Shown one piece after another: positions 37,580-46,273 of a stretch of 62,542 nucleotides of DNA (its first letter is position 1; each line of letters opens with the position of its first letter). The position numbers and the translations under genes were made by a program. The stretch lies in the NCBI RefSeq assembly GCF_917563915.1, contig NZ_CAKJTI010000021.1, forward strand, positions 1 to 62,542. The letters are read 5' to 3'. This DNA comes from Bacillus rhizoplanae. Lineage in GTDB: Bacteria; Bacillota; Bacilli; Bacillales; Bacillaceae_G. A model generated the notes under the pieces. The model had not been told where the DNA came from, ran no database searches, and saw only the letters and a program-made list of their open reading frames with translations.

Positions 37580-37723
37580 TTACTGTCCCTTTTCTTCTTG
37601 ATACGGATTATCCTCTACAGAATCTACTGAATGTTTATACGAATATCCCTTATTAATCGTTAATACTGAAAGTAATAACACAACAATTACCACAATGACC
37701 GCTATAATTAATATCTTCATCAT
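37580..37723 (-). CDS. ytzI: YtzI-like small membrane protein
   Basis: The 47-residue protein has a single N-terminal helix (MMKILIIAVIVVIVVLLLSV) and a polar tail with a GYSYKHSVDSVEDNPYQ segment, the pattern I recall for the Bacillus YtzI protein. AAGGGGGG precedes the two adjacent ATGs. The function is unknown. It lies between the luxS repeat array and a hypothetical gene. Confidence 0.7.
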   Translation of the reverse strand: MMKILIIAVIVVIVVLLLSVLTINKGYSYKHSVDSVEDNPYQEEKGQ

Positions 37724-37833
37724 ATAAAGGCCCCCCTTTTTTTTATTTTATCATTGCATATACTCTCTTTTACATATTTTTGTAAGAAAATGAAAACAAT
37801 AGAAAGTAAAGCGGGTGAAAGAAGGGACGTTCT

Positions 37834-38148
37834 ATGGATAAGAAAACATACTATGTTTCAGTTGCAAATGGCGAAATTTCACAGGTGAAAACGGCCAATA
37901 CATATAGTTTTGCGATTCAAGCGACAGACGAGGAAATTATTAAGCTCCGAGAATATTTTGATCAAGCATATCGTGAAGATCTTGGAGCATTTGTGCGCTC
38001 ACATGTTCCGTTTGTCGAATATCATAATGATTCCAATAATGATCGGTTCGATGAACAACTGCAAGAAGCATATCGAATGATTTATGAATTAGGGGATCAG
38101 GAAGCGAAAGAATTGATTGCACAGATGGGGATTATCAACGGGTTATGA
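37834..38148 (+). CDS. Conserved hypothetical protein (104 aa)
   Basis: This small soluble protein has a beta-rich N-terminus (KKTYYVSVANGEISQVK) and a helical, acidic remainder (EEIIKLREYFDQAYREDL, then VPFVEYHNDSNNDRFDEQ). I recall similar Bacillus proteins sometimes labelled hydrolase, but no catalytic motif is visible, so no function is claimed. The Shine-Dalgarno site (GAAGGGA) is modest. It lies 81 bases upstream of ytkD. Confidence 0.75.
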   Translation: MDKKTYYVSVANGEISQVKTANTYSFAIQATDEEIIKLREYFDQAYREDLGAFVRSHVPFVEYHNDSNNDRFDEQLQEAYRMIYELGDQEAKELIAQMGIINGL

Positions 38149-38229
38149 TTGGATAAGATTAGTCATACTAGTCAGAATGTGCTACAATTTGTGGTAAGAA
38201 ACTTGTAACCATCAATAGGGGAGTAGGGC

Positions 38230-38709
38230 ATGTACACATTTAAAGATTATTATCATAACACTGTACAATTATCGTTTGAACGTTACCCATTTTCTCCAGA
38301 ACCAAAGCATGTTTGGGTTGTGTGTCGATATGGGAATCAATGGTTATTAACACATCATTTGCGCCGGGGTCTTGAATTTCCAGGTGGAAAAGTAGAAGCT
38401 GGGGAAACACCAGAAGAAGCGGCAGCTCGTGAAGTTCATGAAGAAACGGGCGGCATTGTATCAAGCTTAACGTATATCGGACAATATAAAGTATCCGGAA
38501 AAGACAAAATAATCATTAAAAACATTTATTTCGCAACAATCAGTGCAGTAGAACAACATACGCACTATGAAGAAACGAAGGGATCTGTACTACTAACACA
38601 TATTCCAGAAGATATTAAAGAGAATAGACGCTTCAGCTTCATTATGCGCGATGACGTACTAGCGCGCACAATGCAGCATATAGAAGAAATCGGCTGTTTC
38701 ACGAAATAG
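38230..38709 (+). CDS. ytkD: NUDIX nucleoside triphosphatase YtkD
   Basis: The 159-residue NUDIX hydrolase has a complete Nudix box of the form Gx5Ex7REVHEETGG (starting at GGKVEAGE near residue 55). In B. subtilis YtkD/MutTA acts on oxidised nucleotides such as 8-oxo-dGTP and can act on RNA 5' ends. The start follows GGGGAGTAGGGC. The synteny (near ytlACD and luxS) matches B. subtilis. Confidence 0.9.
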   Translation: MYTFKDYYHNTVQLSFERYPFSPEPKHVWVVCRYGNQWLLTHHLRRGLEFPGGKVEAGETPEEAAAREVHEETGGIVSSLTYIGQYKVSGKDKIIIKNIYFATISAVEQHTHYEETKGSVLLTHIPEDIKENRRFSFIMRDDVLARTMQHIEEIGCFTK

Positions 38710-38788
38710 AGCAGTCGATTTCTTTTTATTTTTTTGATTATATTTCCTTATTCATGTTAGAGAAGAATCAAAAATATTATATAAATGG

Positions 38789-38828
38789 AAAAAACTCGGC
38801 TGTTTTACGAAATAGCCGAGTTTTTTTA
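38789..38828 (+). terminator. Terminator downstream of ytkD
   Basis: The stem AAACTCGGCT/AGCCGAGTTT ends in seven T and runs directly into a bcr1 copy. The loop repeats the 3' end of ytkD (GGCTGTTTTACGAAATAG). Confidence 0.85.
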
Positions 38829-38968
38829 TCACGCATTAACGGGCAGTAAGACCCCACCTCAAGATTCAGAGAGAAGCAAAGAGATAACTGCCCGTAAAAG
38901 CCCGATTGGTTCAACTAACCATCAATGGGGGATGAAGAAAACCCCCATTGACGGAAGTTTCACTTTAT
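38825..38968 (+). repeat. bcr1-like repeat with compensated terminal hairpin
   Basis: TTTAT ends; a slightly shortened centre. The terminal stem reads CCATCAATGGGGG/CCCCCATTGACGG instead of the usual CAGTGGGGG/CCCCCACTG, with both sides of one pair changed. Confidence 0.9.
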
Positions 38969-39140
38969 CTTTTTACAGAAGTAGGTCTGTTAGTAGGGGA
39001 TAAACAGTTGCAGCGGACGGCGGCGTCCAGATTAAATGAAGTTACTTTTACCAAGTGAATAATAGTTAAATCGTGCTGTTGTATATCTTGCCAAAATTGA
39101 TTATGATTTCAATGACATAATAGAGTGCAGGGAGGACATT

Positions 39141-40232
39141 ATGAGGAAACACCGTATTCATTTTTTATTTTTGCTCATATTGATTTGTTTTATTAGTAGC
39201 TGTAGTAAAGCAACAGATGTGGCAGAAGAACAAGAGATATGTAAAACAAAAGAAGAATGTATAAAAAAGGGAGATGCATTCCTTAGTAAGGTTAATAAAA
39301 AAATGCAGGGAATTTCTGAACTAGAAGCATATACGGAAGTAGAAAATAAAGAACAATTAACAGCTTATGAAGAACAAAGAAAAGATGACGAACGTTACTT
39401 CTTTTTAGCCTCTTATTATATTGATAATGATGAATTAGTAGATCCATATTTTGAAGAGCTAGATAAAAAGAAATTATATAAAGTATTTGCTGATGATAAA
39501 GATGCAAGTAAAGAAGTGATCGCATCTCATGAAGATATGGATTATCATCAAACGCTATGGGACATGTACAGCCTCTTAATTCCAGCAAAATATAGAGAGG
39601 ATATTAAAGAATTCGATATTGTAACGGACGGATACGATAATATCGTTGCTCATGTTATGCAAAATGCAGAAAATCCTGAAGACTGGATAATAAGTTTAGA
39701 TGCGTTAGATTCTAACATAAATATAAACGAAGTGATAAAAACGTTAATTCATGAAACCGCTCACGTTTTAACATTGAATAGCACACAAATTCCTGTGGAT
39801 CAGAAGTATATAAAAGATGTTACAGAGGAAAAAGACATTTCGGCATATGAAGCAAAATGTACGGCGCTGTTTTTAACAGAAGGCTGTACAAAAAAAGATT
39901 CGTATGTAAATCAATTTTATGAGCAGTTTTGGAAACCGATTGAAAGTGAATGGAAAGAGAAAAAAGTAGAAACAAATTTAGAAGCGCAAATGCAGTTTTT
40001 TAAAGAACATGAAGACAAATTTGTTTCTGAATATGCAACAACGAATGTCGCAGAAGACATTGCTGATACATTTACCGCGTTCATTTTACAAGATTCTAGC
40101 AAAGTGAAAGAATCAAAAGAAGTAAAGTATCAAAAGATTGCTTTCTTTTATCAATTTCCAGAGCTCGTGAAGATGAGAGCGGAAGTGCTGTCAGGGTTAC
40201 AGCAAATTTCGGAGGAAGTGGAAGAAGCGTAG
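39141..40232 (+). CDS. Zinc-metallopeptidase-like lipoprotein
   Basis: The 363-residue protein begins with a lipoprotein signal (basic MRKHR, hydrophobic stretch, lipobox ISSC with cysteine about residue 21). An HExxH zinc motif (LIHETAHVL, H204-E205-H208) suggests a metallopeptidase; the later VAEDIADTFTAFI supplies candidate third-ligand acids. The sequence between is highly charged and helical. I do not recognise a named family; a surface zinc protease or zinc-binding protein is an inference. GGGAGGAC precedes the ATG. Monocistronic, with bcr1 copies on both sides. Confidence 0.72.
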   Translation: MRKHRIHFLFLLILICFISSCSKATDVAEEQEICKTKEECIKKGDAFLSKVNKKMQGISELEAYTEVENKEQLTAYEEQRKDDERYFFLASYYIDNDELVDPYFEELDKKKLYKVFADDKDASKEVIASHEDMDYHQTLWDMYSLLIPAKYREDIKEFDIVTDGYDNIVAHVMQNAENPEDWIISLDALDSNININEVIKTLIHETAHVLTLNSTQIPVDQKYIKDVTEEKDISAYEAKCTALFLTEGCTKKDSYVNQFYEQFWKPIESEWKEKKVETNLEAQMQFFKEHEDKFVSEYATTNVAEDIADTFTAFILQDSSKVKESKEVKYQKIAFFYQFPELVKMRAEVLSGLQQISEEVEEA

Positions 40233-40246
40233 GATAATTCATTATC

Positions 40247-40403
40247 TTTATCCCGCATTAACGGACAGTAAGACCCCCATCTCAAGATGCAGAGAAAAGC
40301 AAAGAAGGTAGGTGGGGGATAACTGTCCGTAAAAGCCCGATTGGTGAGAGCTTTCCATCAGTGGGGATGAAGAAAACCCCCACTGATGGAAGTTTCACTT
40401 TAT
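40247..40403 (+). repeat. bcr1-like repeat with compensated long-range stem
   Basis: Full-length copy in which the usual GGGCAGT...ACTGCCC pairing is GGACAGT...ACTGTCC, a matched change on both sides. The block normally reading GGTTCAACTAACC is replaced by GGTGAGAGCTTTCC. Confidence 0.9.
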
Positions 40404-40784
40404 TTCTTTGCGTCTCAAAGACATTCAAAATGAAAAAAAATGATGTATAGATTCTGTATTTGAAAAAGAGGTCTTTTTTATAATATTCATAGAATAAAAT
40501 ATAAGATTCTCCTGAAATCTGTTATACTGTGAGAGCTATAGTTTTAGGATGTGATTTATAGAGGAGATGCGAACCTTTTTGTTTAAGCAAGAGTATAGTT
40601 TTTTATTAATTTACGTTTAATGAGAATATTCAAACCTATGATTGGATGTTTGGACAAAGAGAAAAATAGTTACAAACATTTGAGTATTCGGATGGTGTTT
40701 AAGCTAGAGGAGAGAATCTATAAATACATCCCAAATCTAAAGAGAGCTTTTTTGCGAAATACACAAGAGAATGGAGAAAATAAT
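40404..40784 (+). other. Intergenic region, no gene seen
   Basis: AT-rich, with a possible promoter near 40500-40530. An open frame upstream of, and in frame with, the RDD gene begins at 40620 but lacks a ribosome-binding site and looks non-coding. Confidence 0.4.
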
Positions 40785-41183
40785 ATGAATCAACAACTAG
40801 CAGGATTTTGGAGACGATTTGGAGCTAATTTTTTAGATGGACTAGTGTTAGTTCCTTTTCTTGTAATTTTTATGTGGTTAGGTATGTCTGAGGAGAAATC
40901 AGATAATGTAGTAGGTATTTTAGAAACGTTATACTATCTAATTGTTCCTGTCTTATGGGCAGGGTTTACAGTAGGTAAGAAAGCATTAGATATTCGAATT
41001 GTACGTATTGATGGAAAAAAAATTACGATTTGGACTACGTTAAAACGCTACCTATTAGGTGGAATTGTATATGGAATTACGTTTGGTATTGCTGTTATCG
41101 TAAGTGCATTTATGGTAGCACTGCGACAAGATAAACGTTCTATTCATGATTTTATTGCAGGAACAAAAGTTGTTCGTGACTAA
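40785..41183 (+). CDS. RDD family membrane protein
   Basis: The 132-residue RDD protein has an N-terminal GFWRRFGANFLDGLVL carrying the R and D residues that name the family, three transmembrane helices (about 18-36, 48-66, 95-117), the middle motif TVGKKALDIRIVRIDGK, and the C-terminal DKRSIHDFIAGTKVV. The function of the family is mostly unknown; some act as Na+/H+ antiporters. I use the ATG at 40785, with GGAG 8 bases upstream. Confidence 0.85.
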   Translation: MNQQLAGFWRRFGANFLDGLVLVPFLVIFMWLGMSEEKSDNVVGILETLYYLIVPVLWAGFTVGKKALDIRIVRIDGKKITIWTTLKRYLLGGIVYGITFGIAVIVSAFMVALRQDKRSIHDFIAGTKVVRD

Positions 41184-41187
41184 TATG

Positions 41188-41221
41188 AAAAGCAACCTAT
41201 ACATTGTTAGGTTGCTTTTTT
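41188..41221. terminator. Bidirectional terminator
   Basis: The stem AAAAGCAACCTA/TAGGTTGCTTTT serves both the RDD gene and the ytlACD operon, which end here convergently. Confidence 0.85.
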
Positions 41222-42013
41222 CGTACGTGTAATGAACTTTTCAAATCCCGCAACAAGCACATACATAAGTGTTGCGAGAATACATGTGAGAAGTACGCTA
41301 AGCAAAACGAGCGTAAAGTTAAAGACTTGAAAGCCGTAGCTAATTAAATAGCCAAGCCCTTCTTTTGAAATGAGCAGTTCCCCGAAAATCACTCCAACCC
41401 AAGAGAGACCGACGTTTACTTTTAATGTAGAAATGATAGCTGGGAATGATGCTGGTAAAATGACTTGTTTATAACATTGCCATTTGTTTGCGCCAAAGGT
41501 TTGCATGACTTTCAAATAATTGGCGTCCACTTCTTGAAAGGCACTATAAATGACGAGAATGGTAACGATGATGGAAATAATGACACCCATCGCCACCGCA
41601 GATGAGATATTCGGGCCGAAGATGACGATAATAATCGGACCGAGCGCGACCTTTGGCATTGCATTTAAGACGACAAGGTATGGATCGAGTACACGGGCAA
41701 TGAAAGGGCTCCACCATAGGAAGGTTGCAATGCACGTACCAAGAAATGTTCCGAGTATAAAGCCAAGGCACGTTTCAAAGAGCGTTGTATAAATGTGCGG
41801 CCAAAGAGAATGATCCTGCCATTTTGTGATGAGTAAATGAAAGATGCTAGAAGGTGAACTAAATAGTAATGGATCAATCCACTGGTTTCGGCTAGCGACT
41901 TCCCACAATGCGAAAAAGAGAAAGAGAATGAATAGCTGCAACGTTCGTACAGCAAGTGTTTGTTTTATTTCTCGTTTTCGAAAGTCTTGATGAATTTCTT
42001 TTACATTATCCAA
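41207..42013 (-). CDS. ytlD: ABC transporter permease (YtlD-like)
   Basis: The 268-residue binding-protein-dependent permease of the SsuC/TauC/ThiX type has six transmembrane helices and the EAA-like loop near 165-185 ([20 protein letters not shown]). It overlaps the ATPase gene by 8 bases. With YtlA and YtlC it forms an importer of the nitrate/sulfonate/taurine/thiamine-precursor group. The substrate is not established for the B. subtilis orthologue as far as I know. Confidence 0.88.
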   Translation of the reverse strand: MDNVKEIHQDFRKREIKQTLAVRTLQLFILFLFFALWEVASRNQWIDPLLFSSPSSIFHLLITKWQDHSLWPHIYTTLFETCLGFILGTFLGTCIATFLWWSPFIARVLDPYLVVLNAMPKVALGPIIIVIFGPNISSAVAMGVIISIIVTILVIYSAFQEVDANYLKVMQTFGANKWQCYKQVILPASFPAIISTLKVNVGLSWVGVIFGELLISKEGLGYLISYGFQVFNFTLVLLSVLLTCILATLMYVLVAGFEKFITRTKKAT

Positions 42014-42770
42014 GGTGTTCCAACTCCTTCCATATTAACTGGAAGAATGAAGGGAAATCGGGATGCTGACGCGCTTCAAATGGTGAAAGGCAGCGAATGT
42101 TTTCTGGGACAGAAAAGACTTTGGCGATGCGGCCTGGTTTTGCTTGCAGTAAGTAAATGCGATCGCTCATCGCAATAGCCTCTTCGATGTCGTGCGTAAC
42201 GAGAAGCGATGTCTTTTTATATTCTTTTAAAATAGAAAAAACGAGTTCTTCTAATTTTAATTTTGTTTGGTAATCGAGTGCAGAGAATGGTTCGTCTAGT
42301 AATAATATTTTCGGATCTGTTGCGAGTGTTCGAACGAGAGCGGCACGCTGGCGCATTCCTCCTGATAATTCATGCGGATATTGTTTTTCAACACCTTGCA
42401 GGCCGACTTGTTCTAATAGCTGCAAGGCGTGTTGCTTCGTTTTTGATGTGTATGCTTTTGTAATGCGTAAGCCGACTGAGATGTTATCTTCAATCGTTTT
42501 CCACGGAAACAAGTAATCTTGCTGAAGCATATAACCGATGGAGGATGTTGGTTTTGTCACACATTCTCCGTCGAGAAAGACAGTTCCCTCAATTGGCTGC
42601 AGTAAGCCTGAAATAATGGAAAGTAGTGTTGTTTTCCCGCAGCCGCTAGGGCCAAGGAAGGAGATAAATTCCCCTTCCTCGATTGTTAAGGAAATATTTG
42701 ATAAGACGAGGCTGGCATTGTCTTTTGAGAAGAAGCAATGGGATACGTTAGAAAGCTGTAGAAGGTTCAT
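42006..42770 (-). CDS. ytlC: ABC transporter ATPase (YtlC-like)
   Basis: The 254-residue ATPase of the SsuB/TauB group has Walker [10 protein letters not shown] near 41, Q-loop [10 protein letters not shown], signature LSGGMRQR, Walker B ILLLDEPF and H-loop VTHD. It is the second gene of the ytlA-ytlC-ytlD order. Confidence 0.92.
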   Translation of the reverse strand: MNLLQLSNVSHCFFSKDNASLVLSNISLTIEEGEFISFLGPSGCGKTTLLSIISGLLQPIEGTVFLDGECVTKPTSSIGYMLQQDYLFPWKTIEDNISVGLRITKAYTSKTKQHALQLLEQVGLQGVEKQYPHELSGGMRQRAALVRTLATDPKILLLDEPFSALDYQTKLKLEELVFSILKEYKKTSLLVTHDIEEAIAMSDRIYLLQAKPGRIAKVFSVPENIRCLSPFEARQHPDFPSFFQLIWKELEHLG

Positions 42771-42781
42771 TGCATGGTCCT

Positions 42782-43783
42782 CTATTTCTTAATAACACTT
42801 TCTGCAATGGATGTGTTCACTAAATCTTTATGTTGCACTTCTTTCGGTAATTCGCCAGCTTCTTTCATAATACTTTGCAGTTGTTTCCACTCTGCTTCAT
42901 CTAACAATGGATTCGTTGCGTACGAATGTTGCTGTTTGTAACGATCAATAACTTTCACCATAATATCTTTTGATGTATCTTTAAAGCGCGGTTCAACAGC
43001 TTTTGCAATTTCTTCGGGGCTATGTGTATCGACCCATTGCTGCGCCTTATAAATAGCGCGTGTAAATTTCTCGGCAGTTGTTTTGTCTTTCTTTAAGAAG
43101 CTTTCTTTTGCCATAAAGGTTGTATACGGAACAGTTCCAGATTCAACGCCAAATGAAGCAACGATGTAGCCTTTTCCTTCTTTCTCAAAAATACTAGCAG
43201 TTGGTTCAAAGAGCTGTACGAAATCACCTGTTCCAGAAGCAAAGGCATTCGCAATATTTGCAAACTCGATATTTTGAATTAAATTTGTATCTTTGTGTGG
43301 ATCAATTCCGTGCTTTTTCAGTACGTATTCGCCAGCCATTTGCGGCATACCGCCTTTACGTTGACCGAGGAAAGTTGCACCTTTCACATCACTCCAATTA
43401 AAAGACTCCAATTTTTTACGAGAAACGAGGAATGTTCCGTCTGTCTGTGTTAATTGCGCAAAGTTAATGACAGGGTCTTTTGCCCCTTGAGCGTAAACAT
43501 AAATAGATGTTTCTGAACCGACAAGGGCAATATCGATGCCATTTGATAATAAAGCTGTCATCGTTTTATCGCCGCCAGCTGTTGTTTGCAAATCAATGTC
43601 TAACCCTTCATCTTTAAAAAATCCTTTTTCCATAGCGACATATAACGGAGCATAAAATAATGAATGTGTTACCTCACCAACGCGCACTTTCTCTAACTTT
43701 GTACTTTCCTCTTTTTTATTACACGCAACAAACGTAAAGACAGCAAGGAAGACAATTAAAAAACACGCTAGAACTTTTCGCAA
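42782..43783 (-). CDS. ytlA: ABC transporter substrate-binding lipoprotein (YtlA-like)
   Basis: The 333-residue NMT1/SsuA-type binding protein has a lipoprotein signal with lipobox cysteine 21 (FTFVACNKKEE). Typical fold motifs follow: VRVGEVTHSLFYAPLYVAME, ALLSNGIDIALVGSE, and ASGTGDFVQLFEPTAS. It would capture a small anionic solute or thiamine-like precursor outside the membrane. It heads the operon; a TPP or S-box element is not seen upstream, so the ligand remains open. AGGAGG precedes the start. Confidence 0.88.
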   Translation of the reverse strand: MRKVLACFLIVFLAVFTFVACNKKEESTKLEKVRVGEVTHSLFYAPLYVAMEKGFFKDEGLDIDLQTTAGGDKTMTALLSNGIDIALVGSETSIYVYAQGAKDPVINFAQLTQTDGTFLVSRKKLESFNWSDVKGATFLGQRKGGMPQMAGEYVLKKHGIDPHKDTNLIQNIEFANIANAFASGTGDFVQLFEPTASIFEKEGKGYIVASFGVESGTVPYTTFMAKESFLKKDKTTAEKFTRAIYKAQQWVDTHSPEEIAKAVEPRFKDTSKDIMVKVIDRYKQQHSYATNPLLDEAEWKQLQSIMKEAGELPKEVQHKDLVNTSIAESVIKK

Positions 43784-44010
43784 TTTATGACACCTCCTAA
43801 AAATACATCTACTTTAATGTATGTAGGTAAATGCCTATATGTGAGTGGACAGAGGAGGAATTTTTTGAGCAGAAAAGAAAAAATAATGGTGTGCGGATTT
43901 TGTTTTTTTCGTCATGAAAATGGAAATATCACTTTGTTAAAAGAGATGAAGGAAATGTGCAAGGGAAAACTAATATATGTAAAGGAGAAAAAAGAGAAGG
44001 GGTATATGAC

Positions 44011-44985
44011 ATGCATGCGAAAGTCAAACAAGCATTGAAATATTTTGGTGGGAAAGAAGAAAGCTGTGTTAAGCTCTCTAGCGGATTTCAAAATGAGGTA
44101 TATGAGTATACGTATGAAGGGAAACGCCGTATTTTACGGATTACGCCGAGCTCTCGCAGAAATTTAAAACAAATACAAAGTGAACTGGATTTTATACGCA
44201 GTTTACAAGCAGGCGGCGTGAATGTTTCCTTGCCAGTTGCCTCTTGTTTCGGAAATGATATAGAACGAATAGTTATGGATGAAGAGGCATTTTTTATCAC
44301 TTCATTTGTAAAAGCACCTGGTCAGTTTGTGAATGTTGCGAATGAGCAAGAATGGAATGTGAGACTGTTTCAAAACTGGGGACAAACGATTGGTAAAATG
44401 CATGCGATTGCGAAACAAAATGATGGTGTTTATGAAACATATGAGAGACCAATCTGGAAGCCGGATGAAAAATCCATAAATTTTTTATTATCCATTAGTA
44501 AACCATTAGCTGTAAGCTATGAAAAAATAATTACAAAGGTTCAGACGCTTTCTAAAAAGAGAGATACATATGGACTGATCCATAATGACCTCCATCAAGG
44601 AAACTTTTTTGTTCAAGGCAATGCATTAACAATCTTTGATTTTGACGATTGTTCGTTTTGCTGGTTTGCACAGGATATTGCTGTATCATTTTATCACGCA
44701 GTGTGGCAAGGAGTATCAGTAAGACCGGAACATGTATCCTTTCCGCAAGAATTTATGAAGTATTTCATAGAAGGATACAGCAAAGAGCATCATATGAATA
44801 AAGAGATACTAAAACAAATTCCACTTTTTCTTAAACTGCGGGAAGTTTTTTTATTTACGCTGTTTCATGAAGTATGGGATTTTGACAAGTTAGAAGAATG
44901 GCAGGCTTACACATTAACAGATTTGCGATATCGGATTGAACAGGGAGTTCCGTATACAGATGTGGATTTTTTAAGTTTTGCGTAA
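44011..44985 (+). CDS. APH-like phosphotransferase
   Basis: The 324-residue protein of the aminoglycoside/choline phosphotransferase fold has a catalytic loop LIHNDLHQGNFF, metal-binding IFDFDDC and an N-lobe with SSGFQNEVYEYTYEGKRRI. Members phosphorylate drugs, choline, homoserine or other small molecules; nothing here suggests which. I start at the ATG at 44011 after AGAAGGGG; a longer frame from 43957 lacks a good site. Confidence 0.85.
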   Translation: MHAKVKQALKYFGGKEESCVKLSSGFQNEVYEYTYEGKRRILRITPSSRRNLKQIQSELDFIRSLQAGGVNVSLPVASCFGNDIERIVMDEEAFFITSFVKAPGQFVNVANEQEWNVRLFQNWGQTIGKMHAIAKQNDGVYETYERPIWKPDEKSINFLLSISKPLAVSYEKIITKVQTLSKKRDTYGLIHNDLHQGNFFVQGNALTIFDFDDCSFCWFAQDIAVSFYHAVWQGVSVRPEHVSFPQEFMKYFIEGYSKEHHMNKEILKQIPLFLKLREVFLFTLFHEVWDFDKLEEWQAYTLTDLRYRIEQGVPYTDVDFLSFA

Positions 44986-44991
44986 GGATAT

Positions 44992-45047
44992 AAAAAAAGC
45001 GATGTAATAACTCACTGAATGTGTAAGCTATTACATCGCTTTTTTTA
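44992..45047 (+). terminator. Terminator of the APH-like gene
   Basis: The stem AAAAAAGCGATGTAATA/TATTACATCGCTTTTTT with a T run. Confidence 0.9.
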
Positions 45048-45162
45048 TACAGACCTTATTCAATATGCTATCAAAATTTTGAAAAGTAGTCTATTTCTTT
45101 TTATAGCATACAGCTAACATGAGAGTGACAGTAAATAATAATGGATGGAGAGATGATATTAT

Positions 45163-45963
45163 ATGTCAGTTTTTGATCAATCTTCATTTCAATGCCGCAT
45201 AGAGTGGGGTCGGCGCGGCGCTAGGGAGGCAGCAAAGCGTGGGGATATTACAATTATTGTAGATGTTCTTAGTTTTTCTTCAACCGTAGTCACAGCTTTA
45301 CATGTAGGGGCTGAGATCTTTCCATATCCGCTGCCGTTAAATGAAAAAGCAAAAGCGTATGCACAGCAATTAGGTGCAGAGCTTATGTTAAGCAGGGCAG
45401 AAGCAGCGAAAATGGGCAAGCATTCTTTATCCCCGGTAACATTTAACGATGTTGATCAGGGGAGCAGGTTTGTTTTATGTTCATTAAACGGTGCGTCTTG
45501 TACATGGATTGCTTCGAAAGTTCCTGCTCTTTTCATTGGCTGTTTACTGAATGCTTCAGCTGTTGCGGAAGCTGCGAATCTCCTTCAAAAGCAAACTGGT
45601 GCAAATATTACGGTTGTCCCTTGCGGAGAACATTGGGAAGATCCACAGGAAGATGAAAATGAGCTGAGGCCAGCAATAGAAGATTATTTAGGAGCAGGTG
45701 CAATCATAGAAAAATTACAGGGAAGCAAGTCAGGTGAAGCGCAGTTATGTAGGGGTGCTTTTCAATATGCAAAGTCCAATCTTAATGAGTTCATTTGGGA
45801 TTGTGGGAGTGGCCGAGAGTTACGTGAACGTGGATTTGCAGAGGACGTAACACATAGTGCATCTCTAAATCTACTGCAAGTAGTACCATTTTTACAGAAT
45901 GATCGGTTTGTGAATTTTATCCCGCTATCTTTGGGCAGTAAGCCCCCCACCTCAAGATTCTGA
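45163..45963 (+). CDS. ComB/YitC-like 2-phosphosulfolactate phosphatase, C-terminus replaced by bcr1
   Basis: The 266-residue protein of the ComB family (Mg-dependent 2-phosphosulfolactate phosphatase) has VDVLSFSSTVVTAL near 34-47, SLNGASCTW near 107-115, VVPCGEHWEDP near 152 and GAGAIIEKL near 177. Such enzymes make sulfolactate, a B. subtilis spore component and coenzyme M precursor elsewhere. The last ~14 residues (from about residue 252, IPLSLGSKPPTSRF) are encoded by a bcr1 element that inserted at the 3' end and supplies the TGA stop. The upstream family core seems complete, so activity may survive. Confidence 0.8.
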   Translation: MSVFDQSSFQCRIEWGRRGAREAAKRGDITIIVDVLSFSSTVVTALHVGAEIFPYPLPLNEKAKAYAQQLGAELMLSRAEAAKMGKHSLSPVTFNDVDQGSRFVLCSLNGASCTWIASKVPALFIGCLLNASAVAEAANLLQKQTGANITVVPCGEHWEDPQEDENELRPAIEDYLGAGAIIEKLQGSKSGEAQLCRGAFQYAKSNLNEFIWDCGSGRELRERGFAEDVTHSASLNLLQVVPFLQNDRFVNFIPLSLGSKPPTSRF

Positions 45964-46030
45964 GAAAAGCGAAGAATCTTGAGGTGGGGGATAACTGCCC
46001 GGAAAAGCCCAGTACCATCAGTGTGTGATA
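45916..46030 (+). repeat. bcr1-like repeat, 3'-truncated, inside a coding end
   Basis: It starts TTTATCCCGCTATC within the ComB-like gene, contains an unusually long central stem (CCCCCACCTCAAGATTC paired with GAATCTTGAGGTGGGGG) and loses most of the terminal hairpin. Confidence 0.85.
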
Positions 46031-46273
46031 AAGGGAATTTGTTATATAAACTAGCATTTTCTACAAATTATCCTTTTTAATTTGATAGAATCAATATGTC
46101 TAAGTTCGGTAGATTTCTTGTACCGGAACCACATTACACGCATCTCAGTTGAACCTTTACATTATTGATGATACATTTTAAAATGTAGTATTACGTAAAA
46201 GATAAGTGATTTATATTTTGATTATAGTATGAAATTGATAGAATTCTTAGAGAAACATGGGAGATGACTGTGA

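Noticed and set aside
40620-40784. 55-codon N-terminal extension of the RDD protein
   Set aside because: In frame but without a ribosome-binding site and unlike any RDD protein N-terminus; the start at 40785 has both.
43787-44038. 83-codon ORF before the phosphotransferase
   Set aside because: No ribosome-binding site; it overlaps the phosphotransferase start in another frame and has no recognisable content.
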